Source: a bacterium (GTDB taxonomy: Bacteria > Patescibacteriota > Minisyncoccia > Minisyncoccales > JAGGSE01). From it: a stretch of 20,284 bases of DNA. The stretch lies in assembly GCA_021159225.1 (NCBI GenBank), contig JAGGSE010000037.1, forward strand, positions 1 to 20,284, written 5' to 3'. The notes beneath the pieces were generated by a model. That model was not told the origin of the DNA, searched no databases, and saw nothing but the letters and a program-made list of their open reading frames with translations. Of the stretch, positions 8,241 through 15,086 are shown one piece after another (the stretch's first letter is position 1; the number at the start of each line of letters is the position of its first letter). A program made the translations under genes and the position numbers.

Positions 8241-9375
8241 AAGAAGAAAAAATATATTTACCTTTTTCTGTATGGGGCCGGGTGAAACTGCCCAGGGAGT
8301 TGCCTTAGCCCAAACCGCCAGAGAAGCCGGAATTGAATGTAAATTTGTTATCACTGACATAGTTTCAGCCAACTGGGTCGTCAATAAGGGTTTTAAACAA
8401 ATTGTGGCTATTGGTTCCAAGCCAAAAAGGGTAACAAGATATATAGATCAGGGTTATAACCCAGAGCAAATAGTAAAAATAATTGAAATACAAAAACCAA
8501 ATGTTTTAATCTTATGTAACTCCAAGGCATATTCCTGGGGATTTATAAAAAGACCTCCAAAACCAAGGCCCTTAATTGTATCTTTAGATTCCAATTGGCT
8601 GTTTGGCCAATATCAGGATGTAAAAATGCCAGAATGGATTGATAAATTTCTGGTTATTTTTCCTGAAAAAATCTTTAGGGCTGGACTTAAAAAATATGGA
8701 GGATACTATGAAATTAAAGAGAAATACCTAAGAAAAATCATTCCAGTAGGATTTATCCCTTCCTATAAGAAAGTTTCTCCTGAAACCAAAAAGAAAATTC
8801 GGGCTAAATATTCAATCAGAAAGGATGAGAAACTTGTCTTTGCCTATATGGGAACAGGCATTACCTACCGTAACACATTATTAAATAAAATCTTTACCGC
8901 ATTAGAAATTCTTAAAAATAAGGGCTATAAGTTTAAACTAATATATACTGCTGATAGAAAAATAAACAAGCCATGGGCTATTTTCGCCAAACAGTTTTTA
9001 TCCCATCCTGATAATTTCAGCAAGGTATTGGGAAGTTCTGACTTAGTAATATCTCATCAAGGACTGACCACATTGTTCCAAGCCATTCGCAATAGAGTTC
9101 CTATCATCTCTAATATCCCTCCAAAGGGAAAATATCACTCTGGAAAATATCATACCTCTTTTTATGAGATAAAAACATTTGAGAAACTAGGACTCTGTCG
9201 GGCTGTTTTTAGAAATCTTCCTTATACCTACCTTATGAAAGAAGTAAAAAATCTATTTGATAATAAAAAAATTGTCAATGAAATGAAAGAAAATCAGGAG
9301 AAGATATTCAAGCCAGGAGAAAAAACAGCCCTTGAAAAAATTCTTAATCTTCAAAAGGAACATGAAAAAACATAA
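8230..9375 (+). CDS. MurG/GT28-like glycosyltransferase
   Basis: Predicted 381 residues. The N-terminal motif IFTFFCMGPGETAQGVALA matches the Gly-rich first loop of GT28-type enzymes that begin with a beta strand and GxGxTxxG. The C-terminal half contains a strand FAYMGTGITYR and the donor-site segment SSDLVISHQGLTTLFQAI (about 269-286), with NRVPIISNIP after it, as in MurG relatives (H-G-G-x-x-T). I choose GTG at 8230 because it gives an 11-nt overlap with the preceding gene (GTGGCAAATAA), the same geometry as the 5681 junction, and leaves just enough residues before the first strand. TTG at 8200 is in frame and cannot be excluded. There is no clear Shine-Dalgarno sequence at either. The substrate is unknown; a role in surface glycan assembly is inferred from context. 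Confidence 0.75.
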   Translation: MANKRRKNIFTFFCMGPGETAQGVALAQTAREAGIECKFVITDIVSANWVVNKGFKQIVAIGSKPKRVTRYIDQGYNPEQIVKIIEIQKPNVLILCNSKAYSWGFIKRPPKPRPLIVSLDSNWLFGQYQDVKMPEWIDKFLVIFPEKIFRAGLKKYGGYYEIKEKYLRKIIPVGFIPSYKKVSPETKKKIRAKYSIRKDEKLVFAYMGTGITYRNTLLNKIFTALEILKNKGYKFKLIYTADRKINKPWAIFAKQFLSHPDNFSKVLGSSDLVISHQGLTTLFQAIRNRVPIISNIPPKGKYHSGKYHTSFYEIKTFEKLGLCRAVFRNLPYTYLMKEVKNLFDNKKIVNEMKENQEKIFKPGEKTALEKILNLQKEHEKT

Positions 9376-10510
9376 AAGGCTTAAAATAGGTATCTTTTGC
9401 AGCGTGGAATTCTCTGTTCCTCCTTCTTTAAGAATGAAAGATATCCACGCTCCCTTATGGCTCACCCATTTTATTACCGAAGAACTAGTAAAAAGAGGAT
9501 ATGATGTTACCCTGTTTGCCTCCTCAGACTCAAAAACAAAAGCAAGATTAATTTCAGAAGGAATAATATCTCTGCCCAGAAATAAGAAATTGTCTGATAT
9601 ATACCAACAGATAGTTAAGATCAAAAGTCAACAACTTTTTGAAAAGATGACATTAAGAAGAGAAACAATTAATTTCTACGAGTTCTTGCTTGGCTGTAAA
9701 ATAGTAAAAATGGCTTTGAAAAAAAAGTTTGATATTCTTTGGATAGAAGGCAAAAAAATCTTGCCCCTTGCTGCCCTTTGCCCTATTCCCAGTGTTATTG
9801 TCATAAACGGACCTGTAGACAAAACCAAGGTTTATCTTGAAGAGTACAGAAGAAGATATCCCCAGGTTCACTTTATTGCTATTAGCAAATCTCAAACCAA
9901 ACCTGCACCAGGATTATTTACAGAGGTTGCATATCATGGGATAAAAATTGAAAATTTTCCTTTTAATCCAAAGCCCGAAGAGTATCTCTTATTCAGCGGA
10001 CAAATTATACACAAAAAAGGAGTTCATTTGGCCATTCAGGTGGCGAAAAAGGCAAAGAAAAGACTAATGATTATAGGAAGACACACAGAAGACCCCTATT
10101 GGTTAAAAGAAATAAAACCGAATTTAAATAAAAATATAGAATATAAAGGGTTCTTCCCTTATCTAAAGGTAGGTTCGGTATATAAAGACGCCAAGGCTCT
10201 TTTGATGCCTATTTTATGGGAAGAACCATTTGGTCTAGTAATGATAGAAAGTATGGCTTGTGGCACGCCGGTCATTGCTTTTGATAGAGGTTCTGTAAGA
10301 GAAATAGTAAAAGATAAAGAGACAGGGTTTATTGTCAAAACCCCTAATGAAATGATAAAAGCAGTAAAAAAACTCTACCAGATGCCTGACTCTGAGTATA
10401 AAAAGATGCGAGAGAATTGCCGCAAACATACTGAGAAAAACTTTACAATTGAAAAAATGGCAGACAGATACGAAGAAATCTTCAGAAAAATTTTAGAGAA
10501 AAAAAAATAA
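9362..10510 (+). CDS. GT4-type glycosyltransferase (paralogue B)
   Basis: A 382-residue family 4 GT-B enzyme. It starts KRLKIGIFCSVEFSVPPS, has the HAPLWLTHFITEELVKRGYDV segment of the acceptor half (about 29-49, position given only), a hinge with EVAYHGIKIENFPF, the donor-half strand LLFSGQIIHKKGVHLA and the signature EPFGLVMIE with Glu288 and Glu296, followed by CGTPVIAFDRGSVREIV. ATG 9362 is chosen over the in-frame TTG at 9332 because it has AAGGA just upstream and leaves a 14-nt overlap with the previous gene. Close in pattern to the products at 5681 and 10522, especially in the segment around VREIVKDKETGFIV and the tail EKMADRYEEI. Tandem duplication followed by change of specificity is the simplest explanation. 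Confidence 0.9.
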   Translation: MKKHKRLKIGIFCSVEFSVPPSLRMKDIHAPLWLTHFITEELVKRGYDVTLFASSDSKTKARLISEGIISLPRNKKLSDIYQQIVKIKSQQLFEKMTLRRETINFYEFLLGCKIVKMALKKKFDILWIEGKKILPLAALCPIPSVIVINGPVDKTKVYLEEYRRRYPQVHFIAISKSQTKPAPGLFTEVAYHGIKIENFPFNPKPEEYLLFSGQIIHKKGVHLAIQVAKKAKKRLMIIGRHTEDPYWLKEIKPNLNKNIEYKGFFPYLKVGSVYKDAKALLMPILWEEPFGLVMIESMACGTPVIAFDRGSVREIVKDKETGFIVKTPNEMIKAVKKLYQMPDSEYKKMRENCRKHTEKNFTIEKMADRYEEIFRKILEKKK

Positions 10511-10521
10511 GAAATAAATTT

Positions 10522-11655
10522 ATGAAAAGAAGGAAACTAAAAATTGCAATGGCAATAGCCAGTGAACTACCCTTTCCTATCCCTAAGGATTTCCCACGCC
10601 TTCATGCTCCCACTCAGGTGGCTTTGGATATTGCCGAAGGGCTCTCAAAAAAAGGGCATAAGGTTACCTTCTTTGGACCTATAGGATCGAAATCAAAAAG
10701 TTTTAATGTCTTTGAAGCCCCTATCGTTCCTCTTTATAAAAATAAGATATTCAAGAAAACTCAACCTAAAAACGCCAAGGATAAAGTAAGAATAAGAGAG
10801 GTGATATTTAACCTCTTTGATCAGTTCCTTCTCTTGCATCTATTTAGAGAGAATCTAAAAAGAAGGTTTGATATTATTCATATTCATTGTCCAGACCGGG
10901 CTTTACCCTTTGCCTCTCTTTTTAAAACCCCTGTGGTTTACAGTTGGCATTATCCTATTGCTCCCTGGGAAGGCGATCTCTTCAAGATGTATCAAACAAA
11001 AAATCAATACTTTGTCTCTTTAAGCAATGCCCAGAGAAAACCTGCTCCTGATTTAAACTGGATAGAGACAGTTTACAATGGGATAAGGTTAGAATCCTTC
11101 CCCTTCAATCCAAAACCCAAAAATAACCTCTTATTTTTGGGAAGACTGTTTGAAAAGAAAGGTGTTGATATTGCCGTCAAGGTTGCTCTAAAACTGAAAG
11201 AAAATCTGATTATTGCTGGTGAGCCCAATAAAGGGGAGTTCTGGGAAAAGAAAATCAAACCCTATCTTGGAAGAAATATCAAATACGTGGGCTGCGTCCC
11301 CCATAAAGAAACTTATAGATATTACAAACAGGCAAGGGCTCTTCTTTGCCCAATAAAATGGGAAGAACCATTTGGCTTGACCTTTATTGAGGCAATGGCT
11401 TGCGGAACTCCGGTTATTGCCTTTAAGCGTGGTTCCGTCCCGGAGGTAATAAAAGACGGAAAAACTGGATTTATAGTAGAACCCTTTGACAAAAGAGGTA
11501 AACCAAACCTAAAAGGATTTATTGAGGTCGTTAAAAAAATTGATCAGATAGACCGAAGGGAATGCCGAAGGTGGGTTGAGAAAAATTTCACAGTTGAGAA
11601 AATGGTAGATGGATACGAAAGGGTCTACGAAAAAATACTAAAAAGAGAAAACTAA
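10522..11655 (+). CDS. GT4-type glycosyltransferase (paralogue C), last gene of the cluster
   Basis: A 377-residue family 4 enzyme beginning 11 nt after the previous stop. Features in order: KLKIAMAIASELPFPIP, the acceptor-half segment RLHAPTQVALDIAEGLSKKG (27-46), FDIIHIHCPD near residue 120, ETVYNGIRLESFPFNPKP at the hinge, LLFLGRLFEKKGVDIAVK in the donor half, and the signature EPFGLTFIE with Glu282 and Glu290, then CGTPVIAFKRGSVPEVI. The C-terminal tail EKMVDGYERVYEKIL matches paralogue A. It ends 14 nt from the convergent mscS-like gene with no visible terminator hairpin between them, so read-through antisense into that gene is possible. Confidence 0.9.
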   Translation: MKRRKLKIAMAIASELPFPIPKDFPRLHAPTQVALDIAEGLSKKGHKVTFFGPIGSKSKSFNVFEAPIVPLYKNKIFKKTQPKNAKDKVRIREVIFNLFDQFLLLHLFRENLKRRFDIIHIHCPDRALPFASLFKTPVVYSWHYPIAPWEGDLFKMYQTKNQYFVSLSNAQRKPAPDLNWIETVYNGIRLESFPFNPKPKNNLLFLGRLFEKKGVDIAVKVALKLKENLIIAGEPNKGEFWEKKIKPYLGRNIKYVGCVPHKETYRYYKQARALLCPIKWEEPFGLTFIEAMACGTPVIAFKRGSVPEVIKDGKTGFIVEPFDKRGKPNLKGFIEVVKKIDQIDRRECRRWVEKNFTVEKMVDGYERVYEKILKREN

Positions 11656-11669
11656 AAGAATTGCCTATA

Positions 11670-12206
11670 TTAATCAATCTTTTTAGCAACTATTTTTATC
11701 TGGCTATTGGGGATAAGATGCAAAAGCCCGTCCTTGTCTTCAATAACGGTTTTTCTTAAACTGATTTCTTTCACCTGTCCCTCAACCCCAGCAATTTTTA
11801 CCTTTTCTCCCACATAGTACTGGCCCTCTAAAACAATAAAAACTCCGGCAATAAAATCAGAGATAACGCTCTTTGCCGCCATGCCTACAGCAAGCCCGGC
11901 AACACCCAAACCAGCCAAAATAGGGCTAATGTCTATACCAAATTCCGGCAGAGCCACCAAAATGGCAATGCTCCATATTATAAAGCGGCTGGTCCCTGAA
12001 AAAATGCTGATTATGGTCTCAAGTTGGGCGCGCCTCTCTTTTTTAAAAATTTTGTCTTTAAGCCGACTCTCAACAAATCTTCTGATAAGACCCCTCAAGA
12101 ACCGCTCAACCAAAAAGGCGGTAAGAAGTATCAAAATCACCCGCATCCCGGCAGTAAAGAGCCCAAGAGGAAATTTTCCTATTTGCTCAAAATTATCTAA
12201 CATCAT
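11670..12206 (-). CDS. Minimal MscS-family mechanosensitive channel
   Basis: MscS proteins are membrane channels that open on increased tension and release solutes during hypo-osmotic shock. The 178-residue product has hydrophobic segments at about 18-35 and 72-90, then the pore helix SPILAGLGVAGLAVGMAAKS (94-113) and its continuation SDFIAGVFIVLEG, with the Gly/Ala pattern of MscS TM3, then the small beta domain with the VEGQVKEI and HLIPNSQI motifs. It stops right there: the ~100-residue alpha/beta vestibule domain of the E. coli protein is missing. Two adjacent ATGs (12206, 12203) follow GAGGAAGGG, a good ribosome binding site. Whether this is a working mini-channel or a 3'-truncated gene cannot be settled from sequence; no homologous coding sequence remains downstream. 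Confidence 0.85.
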   Translation of the reverse strand: MMLDNFEQIGKFPLGLFTAGMRVILILLTAFLVERFLRGLIRRFVESRLKDKIFKKERRAQLETIISIFSGTSRFIIWSIAILVALPEFGIDISPILAGLGVAGLAVGMAAKSVISDFIAGVFIVLEGQYYVGEKVKIAGVEGQVKEISLRKTVIEDKDGLLHLIPNSQIKIVAKKID

Positions 12207-12215
12207 ATCCCTTCC

Positions 12216-12436
12216 TCATATTCTATCACATTCATATATCCCCTTTCCAGCGAGGGGTGTCTTTTGGACAAAATTTGAACCTGGACTAGCTGAGAATATC
12301 GGTAACACTTTTATTATTTCAGAAGCTGTTTCTTTTGGCAAGATTTTCCTTAGAATAGTTTTAATCTCCTCTAAGGGTAAAAACCTTATCAACTACTATT
12401 TCTGTTTATTTTAGCCTCTTTCTGACTATTTGCCAT
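12216..12436 (-). pseudogene. Probable small gene with a frameshift, just upstream of the MscS-like gene
   Basis: An ATG at 12436 reads 15 residues (MANSQKEAKINRNSS) to a TGA at 12391-12389. A one-base backward shift at that stop continues into an open frame, starting at a TTG (12392), of 58 residues containing PLEEIKTILRKILPKE and ending KGIYECDRI at 12216. The second part is protein-like, with an amphipathic Lys/Glu helix, and stops 9 nt before the mscS start. Joined, the product would be about 73 residues. Possible readings are a decayed gene, a sequencing or assembly error of one base, or a real 58-residue protein starting at TTG. I do not recognise the family. Confidence 0.35.
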
Positions 12437-12680
12437 AGATTTTCACTACCTACTAAAAGAAATTAATCAGCATTATCTTCTCAAATTGAGCTAATTTCGA
12501 CCATTTAGGGGGCGTTGCCGATGTATCTCATTTTTTTATAACATAAAACGAAAAAAAGCAGGTAAAAACATCTGCCGATTATTTGCCATAATCTTATAGT
12601 ATCTTCGAACTTGATTTTGGGGAAGATTTCCGAATTTAGAAATCAAAGTAAAGCATATCGAAGAGAAAATTAAATTAATT
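12437..12680. other. Gene-poor AT-rich spacer
   Basis: No convincing gene. On the minus strand a 16-residue ORF (MANNRQMFLPAFFRFML-like, from about 12589) begins with the same ten bases (ATGGCAAATA) as the ATG at 12436, a short direct repeat 153 bp apart. The frame runs back into the 3' end of the cysteine-repeat gene and may be debris. No clear terminator hairpin for the upstream gene was found. Confidence 0.35.
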
Positions 12681-13754
12681 TTATCTTCCGAAATACTCAT
12701 AACATTCTTGTTTATATTTTCCTGCTTTTTCACATAATGTTTGATCTTTTTTTGATGTAGCCACTTCTTTATAACATTTGTCACGATTCCCTGTAAAAAA
12801 TATTTTCCCACATAATTGTGGATTTTTTTCTATTTTTGCAACCTCTATATAACATTCTTCCCTAGGCCATTGGTAGTCTATTTTTCCACAAATTGTGGGA
12901 TCCTTTTTAATTAGAGCAATTTGAATATAGCATTCCGGATATTGTGGAACGTAAATCGAGATTTTTTCACATAGACTTTCGTCTTTTTTTACAATAGCTA
13001 CTTCTTTAAAACATTCGTATCGTTTAATTTCAATTCCTTCCTTACCCACCATACTTTTGCACTTTGTGATATCTCCCGTTGTTTTAGCTTCGCTGATTAT
13101 TTTTTCCATTTCTCTTGGTTTGGACTCTGCTACCCACATTGAACTACCTAAGATTAAAACCACAATTGCCCAGCTTAATAACTTATATTTTCCAGGAAGA
13201 AAGAAAGAAAAAAAGAGGAAAATTGAAAAACAATAAGCAATAAGCAAAGATCCAAAAATGAACAGACCTAAGGGATAATCACTGAGGGGGAAAAACGCTT
13301 CAGAGAAGTTTTCTCCACCCAAAATTGGTATTACATCAAATATTCCATAATAAAATCCGGCTCCTATAAGTGAAGCAGGAAAAGCGCAAAGTAATAACAA
13401 TGGGATTAAAATTAACTTTTCTTTGGAAAACACATGAAAAAAAACTCGATCTCCGTAAAGAAAAGTAGTTACCATCGGTAAAATGCCTAATGCTAAAGGA
13501 AAAAGAAACTCTCGGTAATCAAAGAAATACCATCTCGGATTCCTTAATAAATCAAGAATGGAAGCATCTTTATTAAGAGAAACCATTATTAGAAAAAAAT
13601 AAAAGGCAAGCGTTAAGCTCAAAATTCCAACAATTGGTGCTAATAGACACCTTTTTTTAAGCTCAACTATCCTTTTAATAATTCGCCATAAAATAAAAGC
13701 GGGAACTAAAAAGACTACCGCGCCTATTAATAATAAAAACAAGAATTCACTCAT
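12681..13754 (-). CDS. Six-TM membrane protein with four tandem paired-cysteine repeats
   Basis: A 357-residue protein not recognised as a named family. About six hydrophobic helices occupy residues 1-215. Positive loops (KRIVELKKR after TM1, FSKEK after TM3, PGKYK after TM5) place those loops inside, so by the positive-inside rule both ends are outside. The last ~125 residues hold four tandem units of 24-27 residues of the form C(Y/F)-x-x-(E/Q)-(V/I)-A-x-x-(K/E)-K-(D/N)-x-x-(L/I)-C-x-K, with 13 residues between the two cysteines of each unit, ending EQCY-like (QECYEYFGR). A helical-hairpin repeat held by disulfides in the cell envelope is inferred. ATG 13754 is preferred: it lies 5 nt after the stop of a 40-residue membrane ORF and begins directly with TM1; the longer in-frame TTG (13838) would add a polar tail. 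Confidence 0.75.
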   Translation of the reverse strand: MSEFLFLLLIGAVVFLVPAFILWRIIKRIVELKKRCLLAPIVGILSLTLAFYFFLIMVSLNKDASILDLLRNPRWYFFDYREFLFPLALGILPMVTTFLYGDRVFFHVFSKEKLILIPLLLLCAFPASLIGAGFYYGIFDVIPILGGENFSEAFFPLSDYPLGLFIFGSLLIAYCFSIFLFFSFFLPGKYKLLSWAIVVLILGSSMWVAESKPREMEKIISEAKTTGDITKCKSMVGKEGIEIKRYECFKEVAIVKKDESLCEKISIYVPQYPECYIQIALIKKDPTICGKIDYQWPREECYIEVAKIEKNPQLCGKIFFTGNRDKCYKEVATSKKDQTLCEKAGKYKQECYEYFGR

Positions 13755-13759
13755 ATTTA

Positions 13760-13882
13760 CTACATTGGCATGAAAGAAATAGCCAATATTATATATATCA
13801 CAACCCCTAAGCCTAACACTCCCCAAATTATTAGACAATCAATTTTTATCTCTTTGATAATTTTTTTTGTCGTCTTATCCAT
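13760..13882 (-). CDS. Possible 40-residue single-TM membrane peptide
   Basis: ATG at 13882, TAG at 13762-13760. The product begins with a basic amphipathic stretch (MDKTTKKIIKEIKID) followed by one hydrophobic helix (CLIIWGVLGLGVVIYIILAI). The stop is 5 nt upstream of the start of the cysteine-repeat membrane protein, which suggests a two-gene operon. There is no good Shine-Dalgarno sequence and no homologue is known to me. Basic N-terminus plus one clean TM helix is unlikely to be a random frame, but short AT-rich frames often look hydrophobic. Confidence 0.45.
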   Translation of the reverse strand: MDKTTKKIIKEIKIDCLIIWGVLGLGVVIYIILAISFMPM

Positions 13883-13955
13883 AAAACTATTTTTTTAACA
13901 AATCACCAGTGCCTATTATTAGATATCTTCTTACCTATTTCCTTTCTTATGGCTT

Positions 13956-14020
13956 TTGCCGAGCCCACGCCCCCACCAGAACAAGTTCGGCGCGAGATAA
14001 ACTCCGCGAGGGCGAGGCAA
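13956..14020. repeat. GC-rich imperfect inverted repeat after tRNA-Ser
   Basis: Arms 13956-13970 (TTGCCGAGCCCACGC) and 14006-14020 (GCGAGGGCGAGGCAA) pair at 12 of 15 positions around a 35-nt spacer that itself contains GAACAAGTTC and two copies of CGCGAG. The element is strikingly GC-rich against its AT-rich surroundings and lies 30 nt downstream of the tRNA-Ser gene on the tRNA's strand. It could be a REP-like element, a structured RNA tail or an insertion at a tRNA 3' end; its function is unknown. Confidence 0.4.
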
Positions 14021-14049
14021 GAACATTCAAAAACTCTGAAAATGAATAT

Positions 14050-14139
14050 TGGCGGAGGGGGTGAGATTCGAACTCACGAGCCCCCTTTCGAGGGCACGGC
14101 TCTCCAGGCGGTTCCGTTAAGCCGCTCCGGCACCCCTCC
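14050..14139 (-). tRNA. tRNA-Ser (anticodon GGA)
   Basis: Ninety nt with encoded CCA. The acceptor stem GGAGGGG pairs fully with CCCCTCC; a 3-bp D stem (CCG/CGG), T stem GTGAG/CTCAC with TTCGAAT loop, and a long class II variable arm with a 6-bp stem closed by GAAA support serine. The anticodon loop is CTGGAGA, so GGA reads UCC and UCU. The anticodon stem ACCGC/GCCGT has one C-C mismatch at 29-41, and position 37 is G. The upstream protein gene stops 3 nt before the mature 5' end, so the tRNA is probably cut from a longer transcript by RNase P. Confidence 0.95.
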
Positions 14140-14142
14140 TTT

Positions 14143-15036
14143 TTATTTTTCGTTTTCTAATCTCGTCTCTAAAAATTGTAAAATTTTTTTCCTGGATTCT
14201 TCATTGGGAATAAAAACATTTCGTCCTCCTTCCTCAGTCTTCCAAATTTTATCGAGAATTTCCGGCTTAAATTTTTTTTCTATTAAATTAACGGCGAAAT
14301 CAACAAATTCTGAACTTAAACCCTGAAGGGCAAGCAATGAGCGGCGAATGCTCTCTTTATCCCGACGAACATCTGGTTTCTGCAATTCAATAACCGGGTC
14401 AAAACAAGTTACTTTTCCCGATGGGTCTTCCCCATAATCTTTAAGAAAATGGTCCATTCCAAATTGAAAGCCTCTTTTCCAGCCGGTTTCCACTGTTTCC
14501 ATGAACTTTTCCATCAAAAGTTTCGCCTGAGGCAAATCGCCTTTTTTTAAAAGCGAGTTTAATTTTTGTTCCAGGGGCGTTGTTTTAATTTCTATTACAA
14601 CTTCAGGCAAAATAATTGATTCGCCTTTTATATTACATTCTAAATTTTTAAGAATAGTAAATGCTGTTCCCACTCCGTTTATATTTACTCTTTCAGCCAA
14701 TCTATAGGGAGAAATATCATCTACTACCTTAACAACATAATCTAAACCAGGGCAAGAATAAACGGCTGTTTTTTGTCGCCCCGCAAAATCTTTGCTTTCT
14801 GCAATCATCTCAAGGTCCGTCTGTTTAAGGGTTTCTCTTACCTGCCTTGCAATTAAATCCTTTATTTCGCTCTCTAAACTATGACTATCTAACCCGAAAT
14901 TTTTTAAATCTTTTTCATGCAAAAGACCGCTGTTAAACCAACCAAAAATTTTCTCTGCCTTCTCTTTTTTTAGTTCTGATTTTGGCTCCAACTCAAATTC
15001 ATATTTCGGTTCAGTACCCTTTTCTATACTTTTCAT
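14143..15036 (-). CDS. Uncharacterised protein, possibly a divergent kinase-fold protein
   Basis: A 297-residue cytoplasmic protein, highly charged, no TM segments or signal peptide. No family recognised with certainty. The pattern resembles a protein-kinase or aminoglycoside-phosphotransferase fold: a strand YVVKVVDD with Lys103, a following helix with Glu115, a hinge-like EVVIEIKTTPLEQKL (about 145-159), a long helix, then GMDHFLKDYG (Asp195, Asp200 in place of the usual Asn) and GKVTCFDPVI (Asp213 where DFG would lie). The usual Gly-rich loop is not obvious. The first ~75 residues are a helical Lys/Glu-rich region of unknown role. It lies 50 nt downstream of htpX on the same strand and ends 3 nt before tRNA-Ser. 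The kinase assignment is inference from motif spacing; it could be a pseudokinase or unrelated. Confidence 0.6.
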   Translation of the reverse strand: MKSIEKGTEPKYEFELEPKSELKKEKAEKIFGWFNSGLLHEKDLKNFGLDSHSLESEIKDLIARQVRETLKQTDLEMIAESKDFAGRQKTAVYSCPGLDYVVKVVDDISPYRLAERVNINGVGTAFTILKNLECNIKGESIILPEVVIEIKTTPLEQKLNSLLKKGDLPQAKLLMEKFMETVETGWKRGFQFGMDHFLKDYGEDPSGKVTCFDPVIELQKPDVRRDKESIRRSLLALQGLSSEFVDFAVNLIEKKFKPEILDKIWKTEEGGRNVFIPNEESRKKILQFLETRLENEK

Positions 15037-15086
15037 AATTTCAAAAATATAAACAAATGGGTCTTTTGCTTCTATGCTCTTTTTAG

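Noticed and set aside
11881..12414. Plus-strand ORF of 177 codons antisense to the MscS-like gene
   Set aside because: It lies opposite a gene with clear MscS motifs and has low-complexity, Ser/Arg-rich composition typical of an antisense frame.
13755..13838. N-terminal extension of the cysteine-repeat protein to TTG 13838
   Set aside because: The added 28 residues are polar and overlap the 40-residue membrane ORF in another frame; ATG 13754 starts directly at TM1.
13949..14326. Plus-strand ORF of 125 codons across tRNA-Ser
   Set aside because: It is the antisense of a tRNA and of a convincing minus-strand gene; the GGEIRTHEPPFEGTALQAV type peptide is a classic false translation of a tRNA-Ser gene.
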